NCBI RefSeq assembly: GCF_027579695.1 | Contig: NC_083587.1 | Coordinates: 54,688,021 to 54,752,020 of the forward strand | Reading direction: 5' to 3' | Source: Neoarius graeffei | Taxonomy: Eukaryota > Chordata > Actinopteri > Siluriformes > Ariidae | DNA: 64,000 nt | Part shown: positions 23,420 to 34,402 of the stretch, one piece after another | Layout: each line of letters starts with the position of its first letter | Position numbering within the stretch: the first letter of the stretch is position 1 | The notes under the pieces: model-generated | Told to the model about the DNA's origin: nothing | Databases searched by the model: none | What the model saw: the letters and a program-made list of their open reading frames with translations, nothing else | Made by a program: the position numbers and the translations under genes

Positions 23420-25022
23420 CAGTGGGGCAAAAAAGTATTTAGTCAGCCACCAATTGTGCAAGTTCTCCCACTTAAAAAGATGAGAGAGGCCTGTAATTTT
23501 CATCATAGGTACACTTCAACTATGAGAGACAGAATGGGGGGAAAGAATCCAGGTAATCACATTGTAGGATTTTTAATGAATTAATTGGTAAATTCCTCAG
23601 TAAAATAAGTATTTGGTCACCTACAAACAAGCAAGATTTCTGGCTCTCACAGACCTGTAACTTCTTCTTTAAGAGGCTCCTCTGTCCTCCACTCGTTACC
23701 TGTATTAATGGCACCTGTTTGAACTCGTTATCAGTATAAAAGACACCTGTCCACAACCTCAAACAGTCACACTCCAAACTCCACTATGGCCAAGACCAAA
23801 GAGCTGTCAAAGGACACCAGAAACAAAATTGTAGACCTGCACCAGGCTGGGAAGACTGAATCTGCAATAGCTAAGCAGCTTGGTGTGAAGAAACCACCTG
23901 TGGGAGCAATTATTAGAAAATGGAAGACATACAAGACCACTGATAATCTCCCTCGATCTGGGGCACCACGCAAGATCTCACCCCGTGGGGTCAAAACGAT
24001 CACAAGAACGGTGAGCAAAAATCCCAGAACCACATGGGGGGACCTAGTGAATGACCTGCAGAGAGCTGGGACCAAAGTAACAAAGGCTACCATCAGTAAC
24101 ACACTACGCCGCCAGGGACTCAAATCCTGCAGTGCCAGACGTGTCCCCCTGCTTAAGCCAGTACATGTCCAGGCCCATCTGAAGTTTGCTAGAGAGCATC
24201 TGGATGATCCAGAAGAGGATTGGGAGAATGTCATATGGTCAGATGAAACCAAAATAGAACTTTTTGGTAAAAACTCAACTTGTCGTGTTTGGAGGAGAAA
24301 GAATGCTGAGTTGCATCCAAAGAACACCATACCTACTGTGAAGCATGGGGGTGGAAACATCATGCTTTGGGGCTGTTTTTCTGCAAAGGGACCAGGACAA
24401 CTGAGCCATGTAAAGGAAAGAATGAATGGGGTCATGTATCGTGAGATTTTGAGTGAAAACCTCCTTCCATCAGCAAGGGCATTGAAGATGAAATGTGGCT
24501 GGGTCTTTCAGCATGACAATAATCCCAAACACACCGCCCGGGCAATGAAGGAGTGGCTTCGTAAGAAGCATTTCAAGGTCCTGGAGTGGCCTAGCCAGTC
24601 TCCAGATCTCAACCCCATAGAAAACCTTTGGAGGGAGTTGAAAGTCCGTGTTGCCCAGCGACAGCCCCAAAACATCACTGCTCTAGAGGAGATCTGCATG
24701 GAGGAATGGGCCAAAATACCAGCAACAGTGTGTGAAAACCTTGTGAAGACTTACAGAAAACGTTTGATTTCTGTCATTGCCAACAAAGGGTATATAACAA
24801 AGTATTGAGATGAACTTTTGTTATTGACCAAATACTTATTTTCCACCATAATTTGCAAATAAATTCTTTAAAAATCAGACAATGTGATTTTCTGAATTTT
24901 TTTTTCATTTTGTCTCTCATAGTTGAAGTGTACCTATGATGAAAATTACAGGCCTCTCTCATCTTTTTAAGAGGGAGAACTTGCACAATTGGTGACTGAC
25001 TAAATACTTTTTTGCCCCACTG
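23420..25022 (+). mobile_element. Tc1-like element E, complete
   Basis: The 1603-bp element starts CAGTGGGGCAAAAAAGTATT, ends with the complement, and is flanked by TA at 23418-23419 and 25023-25024. The terminal inverted repeats match over more than 100 bp with only a few differences. It lies in the last man1c1 intron, antisense to the gene, and encodes an uninterrupted transposase. Confidence 0.95.
23786..24808 (+). CDS. Tc1-like DD34E transposase, intact
   Basis: A 340-residue transposase that excises the element and reinserts it at TA sites. The start [20 protein letters not shown] is the natural one. The paired helix-turn-helix occupies roughly residues 10-115, with SGAPRK near 58 in the place of the GRPR linker motif. 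The catalytic residues are Asp153 ([12 protein letters not shown]), Asp244 (FQHDNN) and Glu279 (LNPIENLW), with 34 residues between the last two. It ends GYITKY before TGA, as in other members. There are no stops or frameshifts. One possible change at a conserved non-catalytic site is QHDNN, where other Tc1 copies here (elements A and C) read QQDND and QHDNA. Activity cannot be judged from sequence alone. Confidence 0.93.
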   Translation: MAKTKELSKDTRNKIVDLHQAGKTESAIAKQLGVKKPPVGAIIRKWKTYKTTDNLPRSGAPRKISPRGVKTITRTVSKNPRTTWGDLVNDLQRAGTKVTKATISNTLRRQGLKSCSARRVPLLKPVHVQAHLKFAREHLDDPEEDWENVIWSDETKIELFGKNSTCRVWRRKNAELHPKNTIPTVKHGGGNIMLWGCFSAKGPGQLSHVKERMNGVMYREILSENLLPSARALKMKCGWVFQHDNNPKHTARAMKEWLRKKHFKVLEWPSQSPDLNPIENLWRELKVRVAQRQPQNITALEEICMEEWAKIPATVCENLVKTYRKRLISVIANKGYITKY

Positions 25023-25024
25023 TA

Positions 25025-25535
25025 TGTGATTTTCCATGAAATATCAATAGTAAATTAATACACATATAAACGCAGGTAAGATATTTTAATTATGAACTTC
25101 AGCAATCCAAACGCTTAATTGTTTTAGACTACTTAATTTTTTTTATCCGTGATGCATCATCCGTATGAAATCGCTAACCAATCTGTAATATACTGAAACC
25201 CGTAAATTATTAGCATCCGTATTAAAATCTGTAACCACTCTGTATTTTGTATCCTTTTTTCTTATATTTCCGTAGCCCATGACCTATCTGTATTATATCA
25301 ACTACTGGAGTGTGTACATGGGTTGTTTTGAAGTCCAGGCTGTACACTATGACCCGGAATAATGTGCTACTACTTGGAAAAATCTTCCATGACTATTCAT
25401 AAGTTGCATGCATTTATTTACCTGAGTGGCAGGACTAAGCAATATTATTGTCGGGATTATAGTTGTGGTGTTTCTGCTCCAGACTGGAACTAAATTCAGG
25501 TACAGGTATAGTCAGAGTTGTAGTTATAGGTGTTG
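25025..25535 (-). other. man1c1 last intron, unannotated part
   Basis: Sequence between the Tc1-like element and the hAT element; nothing recognised. Confidence 0.5.
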
Positions 25536-25785
25536 CATACATGTCAAGTTATACGGTTTCCCCATATTTTGTACAGGAAAATGCAATTTTTTAGCTAATA
25601 CGGCGTACACTGATTTTCATACGGGAAAATTATGCTTTGTATCAGAGATTTTTTTCAGTTACTCCAAGAAAATTTTCTTAGCATCCACCATTTATTTTTT
25701 CAAACACGCATGCCCAATGAAACAGAACTATTTTCGATTTATGTGGTTTTATAGCTGCACGTGGTTTTCTCGGTCATTTAAGTAC

Positions 25786-25935
25786 ATCGGCTCAGACTGC
25801 CCAGACTTCTGTGACGGCTGCAGAAGTTATGTTCTGCCAATTTCTCGTGGAACACAGCATCCCCCCGACTGAGGCAGGCCATTTTTCGCAGCTAGCGAAA
25901 AAAAAAAAAAGTTTCCCGATTCAAAGACTGCACAG
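25786..25935 (+). pseudogene. hAT transposase internal exon (decayed)
   Basis: The frame reads TAAEVMFCQFLVEHSIPPTE and then AGHFSQLA, followed after an A13 run and a frameshift by FPDSKTAQ and a GTAAGC donor. The pattern AEVMF..FL.EH..P....HF..L...FPDSK is that of one family of hAT-type transposase-like proteins in fish. A homopolymer frameshift makes it non-functional. Confidence 0.6.
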
Positions 25936-26321
25936 GTAAGCATTTGTGTTTTTATTTATTTATTTATTATTATTTTTTAAGTTTTTACTGTTTGCATGTA
26001 GGAAAGCTTCCTCCATTATCATGATAATTTAGGGAGGCGATACTGGGAGTCGCCGTTTATACAACGGCAACTGTAGTTACCTGGCAATTTTTGGTTTCGC
26101 TTCCCTAAACATTTTAATTGCTGATAGACATTATATGTAGACACAGATGACCAACACTCGTTACTACCATCAGTCATCAGTAAACTGGAAAAGTATTGAA
26201 TGAAGAGTAATGGTGGTAACGACTGTTGGTAACCTGTCTCTAAAATGTGTAGTAGGGGATGGAAGCAATTTAACACCATCTACATGTTTGCCGTGCTCTG
26301 ATTTTCTTTAATTGACCAGGA

Positions 26322-26429
26322 ACATAATAGATGTATTTTGGGGAAAGGTCTTCGATGTAAAAACTGCTCTGGGTGTTGCCAGGTTTCCAATGCTGAAACA
26401 ACTTTTTACTGCTTTGCTGTGCCTCCCAC
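26322..26429 (+). pseudogene. hAT transposase C-terminal exon, 5' part
   Basis: After an AG acceptor near 26321 the frame reads NIIDVFWGKVFDVKTALGVA and continues to LLCLP, where the retrotransposon interrupts it. The second half is at 31727-31875. Removing the insertion and one copy of CCCAC gives a continuous frame across the junction. Confidence 0.75.
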
Positions 26430-26583
26430 TGTTAGGACTAGGACTGTTTTGGCCTCTAGAGGCCGCTGTTATTTCCTTTTCATGTCGTGTTTATTTTGGC
26501 CTCTAGAGGCCGCCACTGTTCCTGTGTTTTGTGTTTGTGTTAATTGCCTAATTATCTTCACCTGTGTCCTTAATTAGTTTGTC

Positions 26584-26625
26584 TATTTATACCCCTGAGT
26601 TCAGTCCTCTTGTCACGGAGTCTTT
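26584..26625 (+). promoter_or_regulatory. LTR core promoter and predicted transcript start
   Basis: TATTTATA (26584-26591) lies 31 bp upstream of ACGGAGTCTTT (26615-26625). That 11-mer is exactly complementary to the sequence just after the LTR, as expected if the RNA starts here and self-primes. The transcription start itself is inferred. Confidence 0.7.
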
Positions 26626-26843
26626 GTGCTGTTATGTTTATCTCCAGTTTCCTTTGTACTGTGTTTTTTGATCTTCTTAGCTTTTGAATTTTTGCACTTT
26701 GCTTTTCTTTTGGATTATACTCTTTGTTTTTTTTTTTTTTTGTCTTTTGTTTTGCCCTGTATATAGTGTATATAGTTTAAATAAACCTTTTGATTCTTTT
26801 TCTACTTCCGCCTCACGCCTCTGCATTTGAGTCATCCCCCTGG

Positions 26844-26896
26844 TGGCCTAGTGGGGGTTTGCTGGATTATCACACCAACGAACCAGGTTCGAATCC
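26844..26896 (+). promoter_or_regulatory. Pol III-type A and B boxes in U5
   Basis: TGGCCTAGTGGG (26844-26855) fits the A-box consensus TRGCNNAGYNGG at every position. GGTTCGAATCC (26886-26896) fits the B-box consensus GGTTCGANTCC. They are 42 bp apart, as in tRNA genes or SINE heads. Identical boxes occur in all four LTRs. A complete tRNA fold is not evident. Confidence 0.65.
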
Positions 26897-26913
26897 CAGC
26901 AAAACCCTAACAG

Positions 26914-26924
26914 AAAGACTCCGT
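26914..26924 (+). other. Self-complementary primer-binding site
   Basis: AAAGACTCCGT begins one base after the 5' LTR and is the exact complement of ACGGAGTCTTT at 26615-26625. In the Tf1/sushi lineage the first 11 nt of the element RNA fold back and prime reverse transcription here. No tRNA 3' end match was recognised. Confidence 0.75.
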
Positions 26925-26925
26925 C

Positions 26926-27927
26926 ATGACCGACTCAGCAGAGGCTGCTTCAACTGTCTACCCGGCCAACCTTCAGGGAATTATGGCAGCTTTGACACGC
27001 TTCGGAGCGACCATGGACGCTCATGGACGTACGCTCACCAGCCAACGTGAGGCCCTCGCTCGCCACGAGGAACTGCTTCAGCAAATTGGGAAAACCCTGG
27101 CACAGCTGACATCTCTGCCTGCATCTCCTGCTCCTGATCCAGCTCCCACTCCTGCTCCAGTGCCTCCTGCAATGCTGCCTTCTTCACCTCGCGAACCCAG
27201 CCTTCCTGCACCACAGAGGTATGACGGCAAGCACAGTGAGTGCCGAGAGTTCCTTACCCAGTGTCAACTCACCTTTGAGCTTCAGCCTACCACCTACACT
27301 ACGGATCGCCGCAAGATTGCCTTTGTGATCACCTTATTAGCTGGTAAGGCGCGAGCCTGGGCTACTGCTATCTGGCAAAGACAGGGACCTGAGTGCTTTG
27401 ATTTCCAGCTGTTTTCTGAAGAGATGCTTCGGGTCTTCGATCAGGCAGACATCAGTACCGACGCAGCCCGAAAGCTCATGTCCATCCGGCAAGGAGGAAG
27501 CGTCGCAGATTACGCCATCTCGTTCCGAACACTCGCAGCAGTAAGTGGATGGAACGAGACTGCCCTGGTGTCAGCCTTCCACCATGGTCTGTCTGACCCC
27601 ATCAAGGACGGTCTGGCCTCTATTGGATGCCCAAGTGACCTCGAAACCCTCATCTCACATGCTATTCGTCTGGACAACAGGATGAGAGAACGCCACCAAG
27701 CCTTGAGCCCCCCCAGCCTCCCTACCTCTACCTGGAGACCGTCTACCTCCTTCAGTGACTGTCCAGAACCCATGCAAGTGGGTCGTACTCGCCTCTCCGC
27801 ATCTGAGAGGGAGCGCAGAAGGAGGGACAAGTGCTGCATCTACTGTGGCAAGCCTGGTCACTTCCGAGCATCATGTCCCGAACTCTTGGGAAAAGGACCG
27901 CCCCGTCCAGCCGAGGGAGGGTTGTGA
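26926..27927 (+). CDS. gag: Gag polyprotein of the sushi-like chromovirus, copy 1
   Basis: A 333-residue structural protein that forms the cytoplasmic particle and packages element RNA. The start [20 protein letters not shown] lies only 13 bases after the LTR. Residues about 12-66 are helical, followed by a Pro-rich linker ([14 protein letters not shown]). The capsid (retrotrans_gag) region spans about 90-230 ([20 protein letters not shown]). A CCHC zinc knuckle, [14 protein letters not shown], lies at 304-317. The stop overlaps the frameshift stem. It is the source type of the domesticated mammalian PEG10/RTL family. No lesions are seen. Confidence 0.93.
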   Translation: MTDSAEAASTVYPANLQGIMAALTRFGATMDAHGRTLTSQREALARHEELLQQIGKTLAQLTSLPASPAPDPAPTPAPVPPAMLPSSPREPSLPAPQRYDGKHSECREFLTQCQLTFELQPTTYTTDRRKIAFVITLLAGKARAWATAIWQRQGPECFDFQLFSEEMLRVFDQADISTDAARKLMSIRQGGSVADYAISFRTLAAVSGWNETALVSAFHHGLSDPIKDGLASIGCPSDLETLISHAIRLDNRMRERHQALSPPSLPTSTWRPSTSFSDCPEPMQVGRTRLSASERERRRRDKCCIYCGKPGHFRASCPELLGKGPPRPAEGGL

Positions 27928-30900
27928 CGGGGCCTACCCTCTCTCCCGGACTCCCTGGCCAAGGAATCTACATCCCGGTCTCCATCTCCTGGGGTGAGTC
28001 TGTCCACTCTTGTCAAGCTTTGATAGACTCAGGGGCGGCTGGGAACTTTATGGATATTCACTTCGCCCAAAGCATCAATATTCCGACTGCACCTCTTGAA
28101 GTCCCACTGTCTGTGTCTGCCCTCGATGGCCAAGCGTTAGGTGATGGAAGAGTCACCCAAGTTACTTCTCCAGTTTTCCTCCAGTCTCAAGGTCACAAGG
28201 AAGAAATATCCCTGCACCTGATTCCTTCACCTGAGTTCCCAGTTATTCTAGGCCTTCCTTGGCTTACTCGCCACAACCCTCGCATAGACTGGGTAACAAG
28301 CCAGGTTGTGGAATGGGGCCCTGCATGCCATGCCTCTTGTCTGCTCTCTAGCTCTCCTGTGTCTCCTGCCGAGCCCCCTGATCTCACCGAGTTATCTCAA
28401 GTTCCCACAGAGTACTGGGATCTCAAGGAGGTATTCAGCAAGAGCAGGGCCGCCGTTCTTCCTCCACACCGGGCCTACGACTGTGCCATCGACTTGCTCC
28501 CTGGGACTACCCCTCCTCGTGGCAGACTGTTTTCACTGTCTCAGCCAGAACGCAAGGCCATGGAGGAATACCTCAAAGATGCCCTGGTCTCTGGGTTTAT
28601 TCGACCCTCCACTTCACCTGCTGGAGCCGGCTTCTTCTTTGTCGGCAAGAAGGATGGGGGGCTCCGACCATGTATTGATTACAGGGGCCTGAATAAGATC
28701 ACTGTGCGCAACCGATATCCCCTTCCGCTGATGTCCACAGCTTTCGACCTGCTCCAAGGCGCCACCGTCTTCACCAAGTTGGACCTACGGAACGCATACC
28801 ACCTCATCCGTATCCGACAGGGAGACGAGTGGAAGACTGCCTTTAACACCCCGTCTGGGCACTACGAATACCAGGTGATGCCCTTCGGACTCACCAACGC
28901 ACCAGCTGTTTTTCAGGCCCTAATCAACGACGTCTTAAGGGACATGATTAACCTATACGTTTTTGTCTACCTCGACGACATCCTTATCTTTTCCAAGACC
29001 GTGCAGGAGCACCGCCACCATGTCCGCCAGGTTCTCCAGAGGCTGCTACAGAACAATCTGTTCGCCAAGGCCCAGAAATGCGAATTTCATGTTCCCGAGG
29101 TCTCCTTTCTGGGATTTATTGTACGGACAGGCCAACTCCAAATGGACCCTGCCAAGACCCTGGCCGTCCGGGATTGGCCTACTCCCAAGTCCGTTAAGGA
29201 GGTTCAGCGGTTCTTAGGATTCGCTAACTTCTACCGCAAGTTCATCAGGAACTTCAGTTCTGTGGCAGCACCCATGTCAGACCTCACCAAAGGGACAGGT
29301 GGATCTTATGGCTGGTCTCCTCAGGCAGAAAAGGCGTTCAAAGACCTCAAGGACCGCTTCTGCACGGCACCCATTCTGGTTCTCCCGGACACCTCCCAAC
29401 CATTCATCGTGGAGGTGGACGCCTCGGACAGTGGTGTCGGCGCGGTGCTCTCTCAACGTTCGGAAGGAAAGCTGCACCCCTGCGCTTACTTCTCCCACCG
29501 CCTGAGTCCTGCTGAGTCCCGGTACGATGTGGGGGATCGAGAACTGCTAGCGGTCAAACTGGCCCTTGAGGAGTGGAGGCACTGGCTGGAGGGAGCACAA
29601 CATCCATTCCTGGTTTGGACTGACCACAAGAACCTGGAGTACCTCCAGCAAGCCAAGAGACTGAACCCTCGACAGGCTAGGTGGGCCCTGTTTTTCAGTC
29701 GGTTTGACTTCACCCTCTCATACCGCCCCGGCTCCAAGAACACCAAACCTGACGCACTGTCCAGACTGTTCTCTGCCACTAACAGGGAGAATGAAGTCGG
29801 GCCTATTATCCCTGTGTCCCGGATTGTGGCCCCTGTCCGCTGGGGTATTGAGGAGGCTGTCCGACGAGCCCAACGCCAGGACCCCGGTCCTGGGACGGGG
29901 CCACCAGGCCTCTTGTACGTCCCACATCAAGCCCGGGCCAAGGTTCTCCAGTGGGGTCACTCTTCCCCTCTCACCGCCCACCCGGGAGCTCGGAGGACCC
30001 TGGACTTCCTGAAAAGACGCTTCTGGTGGCCTAACATGGAGAAGGAAGTAAGGTCATTTGTCCTGTCCTGTGAGGTTTGCACCAGAACCAAGAACCCACG
30101 ACAGCGTCCCCAGGGTCTCCTGCATCCTCTGACCATTCCCCGGCGTCCCTGGTCCCACGTGGCAGTCGACTTTATCACGGGTCTCCCTGAGTCACAAGGT
30201 AACACGGTCATTTTGGTCTTAGTTGACAGATTCTCCAAGGCCTGCCGCTTCATACCACTGTGCAAACTCCCCTCTGCTCTTGAAACTGCGAAACTTTTGT
30301 TTAATCATGTCTTCCGAGTCTTTGGTCTTCCACAGGACATCGTCTCAGACCGAGGGCCCCAGTTCTCCTCCCGAGTGTGGCACGGGTTCTGCAAGGTCAT
30401 CGGAGCCACTGCCAGCCTCTCCTCTGGGTTTCACCCACAGTCCAATGGTCAGACGGAGAGGCTCAACCAGGACCTGGAAACCACCCTGCGAGGCCTGGCT
30501 ATGGATAACCCGACATCGTGGAGCACCTGGCTGCCATGGGCGGAGTACGCCCACAACACCCTGCAGTCATCGGCCACCAAGCTGTCGCCATTCCAGTGCC
30601 AATTCGGGTTCCAGCCACCTCTGTTCCCGGACCAGGAGGAGGACGCGGGGGTGCCCTCGGTCAACCAATATGTGAGACGGTGTCGCAAGACCTGGAGCAA
30701 GGTCAGGAAGACCCTCATACAGACCTCCAGAACCAACCAGACTCAGGCCAACCGCCATAGAAGACCTGCACACGCTTTCCGCCCTGGGCAGCGTGTTTGG
30801 CTGTCCACTAAGGACCTTCCACTGCGGGTGGAGAACCGCAAGCTTGCTCCTCGCTACATTGGCCCCTTCAAGGTGGTGCGCAGGGTGAACCCTGTCTCCT

Positions 30901-31226
30901 ACCGGCTCCAGTTGCCCCGGACTCTGAGGATCAACCCCACTTTCCATGTTTCCCTGTTACGGCCCGTACTGACGTCTACGTATGCCCCTGCCCCTAGGAA
31001 CCCCCCACCCCCCCGCATCTTCCAGGGGCAGACTGTGTTCACTGTGAATCGCCTGCTTGACTCCCGCCGGGTCCGCGGCGGGTTGCAATATCTGGTGGAC
31101 TGGGAGGGCTATGGTCCTGAGGAGCGCTGCTGGGTTCCTGCTCGGGATGTCCTTGATAAAGAACTATGTCGGGACTTCCATTCGGCCCATCCGGATCGCC
31201 CTGGGAACGTCAGGAGACGCTCCTAG
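27831..31226 (+). CDS. pol: Pol polyprotein of the sushi-like chromovirus, copy 1
   Basis: The frame lies -1 to gag and overlaps it by 97 nt, so translation most likely enters at about 27890 by frameshifting; numbering here starts at 27831. Domains in order: protease with [11 protein letters not shown] (Asp66); reverse transcriptase with YLDD at 380-383; RNase H with [13 protein letters not shown] (about 530) and TDHKNLEYL; integrase zinc finger ending CEVC; integrase core Asp780, Asp840, Glu876 (DD35E); and a C-terminal chromodomain ([20 protein letters not shown], about 1085) that targets integration to chromatin. It is 1131 codons with no stops and appears fully functional. Confidence 0.95.
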   Translation: MLHLLWQAWSLPSIMSRTLGKRTAPSSRGRVVTGPTLSPGLPGQGIYIPVSISWGESVHSCQALIDSGAAGNFMDIHFAQSINIPTAPLEVPLSVSALDGQALGDGRVTQVTSPVFLQSQGHKEEISLHLIPSPEFPVILGLPWLTRHNPRIDWVTSQVVEWGPACHASCLLSSSPVSPAEPPDLTELSQVPTEYWDLKEVFSKSRAAVLPPHRAYDCAIDLLPGTTPPRGRLFSLSQPERKAMEEYLKDALVSGFIRPSTSPAGAGFFFVGKKDGGLRPCIDYRGLNKITVRNRYPLPLMSTAFDLLQGATVFTKLDLRNAYHLIRIRQGDEWKTAFNTPSGHYEYQVMPFGLTNAPAVFQALINDVLRDMINLYVFVYLDDILIFSKTVQEHRHHVRQVLQRLLQNNLFAKAQKCEFHVPEVSFLGFIVRTGQLQMDPAKTLAVRDWPTPKSVKEVQRFLGFANFYRKFIRNFSSVAAPMSDLTKGTGGSYGWSPQAEKAFKDLKDRFCTAPILVLPDTSQPFIVEVDASDSGVGAVLSQRSEGKLHPCAYFSHRLSPAESRYDVGDRELLAVKLALEEWRHWLEGAQHPFLVWTDHKNLEYLQQAKRLNPRQARWALFFSRFDFTLSYRPGSKNTKPDALSRLFSATNRENEVGPIIPVSRIVAPVRWGIEEAVRRAQRQDPGPGTGPPGLLYVPHQARAKVLQWGHSSPLTAHPGARRTLDFLKRRFWWPNMEKEVRSFVLSCEVCTRTKNPRQRPQGLLHPLTIPRRPWSHVAVDFITGLPESQGNTVILVLVDRFSKACRFIPLCKLPSALETAKLLFNHVFRVFGLPQDIVSDRGPQFSSRVWHGFCKVIGATASLSSGFHPQSNGQTERLNQDLETTLRGLAMDNPTSWSTWLPWAEYAHNTLQSSATKLSPFQCQFGFQPPLFPDQEEDAGVPSVNQYVRRCRKTWSKVRKTLIQTSRTNQTQANRHRRPAHAFRPGQRVWLSTKDLPLRVENRKLAPRYIGPFKVVRRVNPVSYRLQLPRTLRINPTFHVSLLRPVLTSTYAPAPRNPPPPRIFQGQTVFTVNRLLDSRRVRGGLQYLVDWEGYGPEERCWVPARDVLDKELCRDFHSAHPDRPGNVRRRS
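27888..27947 (+). promoter_or_regulatory. Programmed -1 frameshift signal between gag and pol
   Basis: GGGAAAA (27888-27894) is in the frame G GGA AAA relative to gag, the correct X XXY YYZ register. Five bases later GCCCCGTC (27900-27907) can pair perfectly with GACGGGGC (27926-27933). The 18-nt loop contains GGGAG (27915-27919), which could pair with CTCCC (27943-27947) to make an H-type pseudoknot. The -1 frame is the pol frame. The related mammalian gene PEG10 is known to use a -1 frameshift of this kind. Confidence 0.75.
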
Positions 31227-31235
31227 AGGGGGGGG
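31225..31235 (+). other. Polypurine tract
   Basis: AGAGGGGGGGG lies between the pol stop and the 3' LTR, in the position used to prime plus-strand DNA synthesis. Confidence 0.8.
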
Positions 31236-31238
31236 TCC

Positions 31239-31721
31239 TGTTAGGACTAGGACTGTTTTGGCCTCTAGAGGCCGCTGTTATTTCCTTTTCATGTCGTGTT
31301 TATTTTGGCCTCTAGAGGCCGCCACTGTTCCTGTGTTTTGTGTTTGTGTTAATTGCCTAATTATCTTCACCTGTGTCCTTAATTAGTTTGTCTATTTATA
31401 CCCCTGAGTTCAGTCCTCTTGTCACGGAGTCTTTGTGCTGTTATGTTTATCTCCAGTTTCCTTTGTACTGTGTTTTTTGATCTTCTTAGCTTTTGAATTT
31501 TTGCACTTTGCTTTTCTTTTGGATTATACTCTTTGGTTTTTTTTTTTTTTGTCTTTTGTTTTGCCCTGTATATAGTGTATATAGTTTAAATAAACCTTTT
31601 GATTCTTTTTCTACTTCCGCCTCACGCCTCTGCATTTGAGTCATCCCCCTGGTGGCCTAGTGGGGGTTTGCTGGATTATCACACCAACGAACCAGGTTCG
31701 AATCCCAGCAAAACCCTAACA
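31239..31721 (+). repeat. 3' LTR of chromovirus copy 1
   Basis: The same length and sequence as the 5' LTR apart from a G/T difference at the start of the T-run near 31536. It is followed by the CCCAC duplication. Confidence 0.95.
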
Positions 31722-31726
31722 CCCAC

Positions 31727-31875
31727 ATAACAATGCAGATAGTGAGAGGGCTTTTTCATTGGTTAGGAAAATTCATACTGAGTCCAGAAAAAATATGGCT
31801 GCAGACACATTAACTGCATATCTGCAAATTAAAATGAACTGCGACGAGGAGCTACAACTGCGACCCAAGCAGTGA
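31727..31875 (+). pseudogene. hAT transposase C-terminal exon, 3' part (dimerisation region)
   Basis: The frame reads NNADSERAFSLVRKIHTESR and KNMAADTLTAYLQIKM, and stops at TGA 31873-31875. NADSERAFS is the hallmark of the hATC dimerisation domain. It continues the frame interrupted at 26429. This half has no lesion. Confidence 0.8.
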
Positions 31876-32147
31876 TATTATAGCTAGTGCCAAATCTGCA
31901 ACATCTTTGTACAACAAACACTCCAAAAAGGAATAAGATTTAAATTCTTGTTATAAATTACTGGGAAGATTTTCAATTTAACTTCATAATTTTATTATTT
32001 ATTATTTTTTATTATTTATTAAAATATTTTCACTTATCCTTGTTTACATAATATACTTGATGTGGTTCAGCCATCTTTAGTTGGATCGAACACTGCTTGT
32101 GGTGTCAACACTTTTTTTCTCAAATGGAACTTTTACTAATCTTCATT
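31876..32147 (+). other. hAT element 3' region
   Basis: AT-rich untranslated part of the hAT element up to the truncated SINE. Bases 32299-32853 are similar and end in the terminal repeat. No genes are seen. Confidence 0.6.
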
Positions 32148-32160
32148 TCCTGTTTGACAT

Positions 32161-32285
32161 CTCATCTCATCTCATCTCATTATCTCTAGCCGCTTTATCC
32201 TGTTCTACAGGGTTGCAGGCAAGCTGGAGCCTATCCCAGCTGACTACGGGCGAAAGGCGGGGTACACCCTGGACAAGTCGCCAGA
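32161..32285 (-). mobile_element. tRNA-derived SINE, 5'-truncated
   Basis: This matches only the 3' third of the SINE. The duplication TCCTGTTTGACAT (32148-32160 and 32286-32298) is perfect over 13 bp, so the truncation happened during retroposition rather than by later deletion. It lies inside hAT copy 1. Confidence 0.9.
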
Positions 32286-32955
32286 TCCTGTTTGACATGA
32301 TTACATATAATTTATTCCATGTAACCTACTATTTTATTCACATACCTACTTAGTACTGCTGTTATATTTCAAGTAATTTTCTTTGGTGGAATGTAATATT
32401 GTAGGTGATGTCAACACTTGTCAAGTAGAACTTTGTGTAATTTTTATGAACTATTTAATATTAATACATTTTATTTGCAAAATTTACTGTACATCAATAA
32501 TTCTGGTATTACTGATACAATGTATATTAAATAATTAAGTTTATAGTTCAGTCATTCTCTTTAGTAGATAATTGTTTACTTGACTGGACATATAGTCCTT
32601 TTTAATTCAGTTGTTTTCTCTGGGATCTAAAATTTCTTTTTATTCAGTACGTGCTTATTTGATCCCTTTAACTTGATGCAGTGTGATAAATATGCCTATT
32701 ACAATAGGAGTGTATAATCTGGAATAAAACAATCGGTGCTTTGGATTATATATTGGAATTTTTTCTCATGTATAAGGGTTCATGGGTGTACTGTATGTAA
32801 GGGAAAAGTACAGATTTTGTAAGGGCATGGGTAACTAAAGGTTGACATGTATGGTGTTGTGGGACCGGGCCCTTATCTCTCACTCCCTTTTAGCACCATT
32901 TGGTTACATTACAATCTATTTCTGTGTAATTCACTAAGACTTCACAAAGCACTCA

Positions 32956-33638
<683 letters not shown>

Positions 33639-33888
33639 ATTTTTTGGTTTTTTTGCACCAAGTCTTTTTATTTATATTTGTGCATCAAAAGATAATGTAC
33701 AAAGTACATACATCCAAGAACGTATATGATCAAAAATGACACAAATATAAACAATAACAACCCCACCCGCCCATCCCTGCAACAATAATACTGTACTGGT
33801 GTGCAACCACTTACATTATAAAAATGATACAGATAGAGTAAATAAAGAAAAAGAAAAAGAAATAAATAAATAATTAGAAAAATAATGT

Positions 33889-34251
33889 GTGGTGTAGTGG
33901 TTAGCGCTGTCGCCTCACAGCAAGAAGGTCCTGGGTTCGAGCCCCGGGGCCGGCGAGGGCCTTTCTATGTGGAGTTTGCATGTTCTTCCCGTGTCCGCGT
34001 GGGTTTCCTCCGGGTGCTCCGGTTTCCCCCACAGTCCAAAGACATGCAGGTTAGGTTAACTGGTGACTCTAAATTGACCGTAGGTGTGAATGTGAGTGTG
34101 AATGGTTGTCTATGTGTCAGCCCTGTGATGACCTGGCGACTTGTCCAGGGTGTACCCCGCCTTTCACCCGTAGTTGGCTGGGATGGGCTCCAGCTTGCCT
34201 GCGACCCTGTAGAAGGATAAAGCGGCTAGAGATAATGAGATGAGATGAGAT
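33889..34251 (+). mobile_element. tRNA-derived SINE in the L1 3' UTR
   Basis: Nearly full length, lacking only the first few bases of the head. B box GGTTCGAGCCC is present, and the tail is GATGAGATGAGATGAGA. No clear target duplication was found in the A-rich surroundings. Confidence 0.85.
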
Positions 34252-34402
34252 AATTAATTCAAACAAAACAGCGTGATAAACAAGCTAAAAAAAAGTAAAT
34301 CAACAAGTGATTGACAGTGGTCCTCATGGGTTTCAAATTATACGTAATACAGGATCAGTTATACAAATAATATACTTACAGAACACCAATATTAGTGACA
34401 TC

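Larger units (their letters stand above)
26430..26912 (+). repeat. 5' LTR of chromovirus copy 1
   Basis: U3 carries two copies of the 14-bp palindrome GGCCTCTAGAGGCC (26451-26464 and 26498-26511). A TATA box (TATTTATA) is at 26584-26591. R should start about 26615, and AATAAA is at 26780-26785. U5 holds A- and B-box sequences. The LTR ends CCTAACA. Confidence 0.95.
26430..31721 (+). mobile_element. Sushi/Tf1-like Ty3/Gypsy chromovirus, copy 1, full length
   Basis: The element has two 483-bp LTRs (26430-26912, 31239-31721) starting TGTTAGG and ending CCTAACA, and a 5-bp duplication CCCAC (26425-26429 and 31722-31726). It carries gag, an overlapping pol with protease, RT, RNase H, integrase and chromodomain, and a polypurine tract. 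The LTRs differ only at one G/T position beside the T-run by eye, so the insertion is young. It lies antisense in the last man1c1 intron. Confidence 0.96.
25536..32853 (+). mobile_element. hAT-type element, copy 1, split by a chromovirus
   Basis: Ends start CATACATGTCAA and, at the right, TTGACATGTATG. A 6-bp duplication GTGTTG flanks it (25530-25535 and 32854-32859). Without the retrotransposon it is about 2.0 kb. It still holds recognisable transposase exons (25786-25935; 26322-26429 plus 31727-31875) and a truncated SINE. A second copy lies at 42449-48463. Six-base duplications are shorter than the 8 bp usual for hAT. Confidence 0.8.

Noticed and set aside
26844..26912. A tRNA gene in the LTR
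   Set aside because: A and B boxes are perfect, but I could not form a convincing acceptor stem and anticodon arm; reported as a promoter-like feature only.
27510..30947. Numerous 60-150-codon frames on both strands inside gag and pol
   Set aside because: They overlap intact, recognisable Gag/Pol coding sequence in other frames and recur identically in the second copy.
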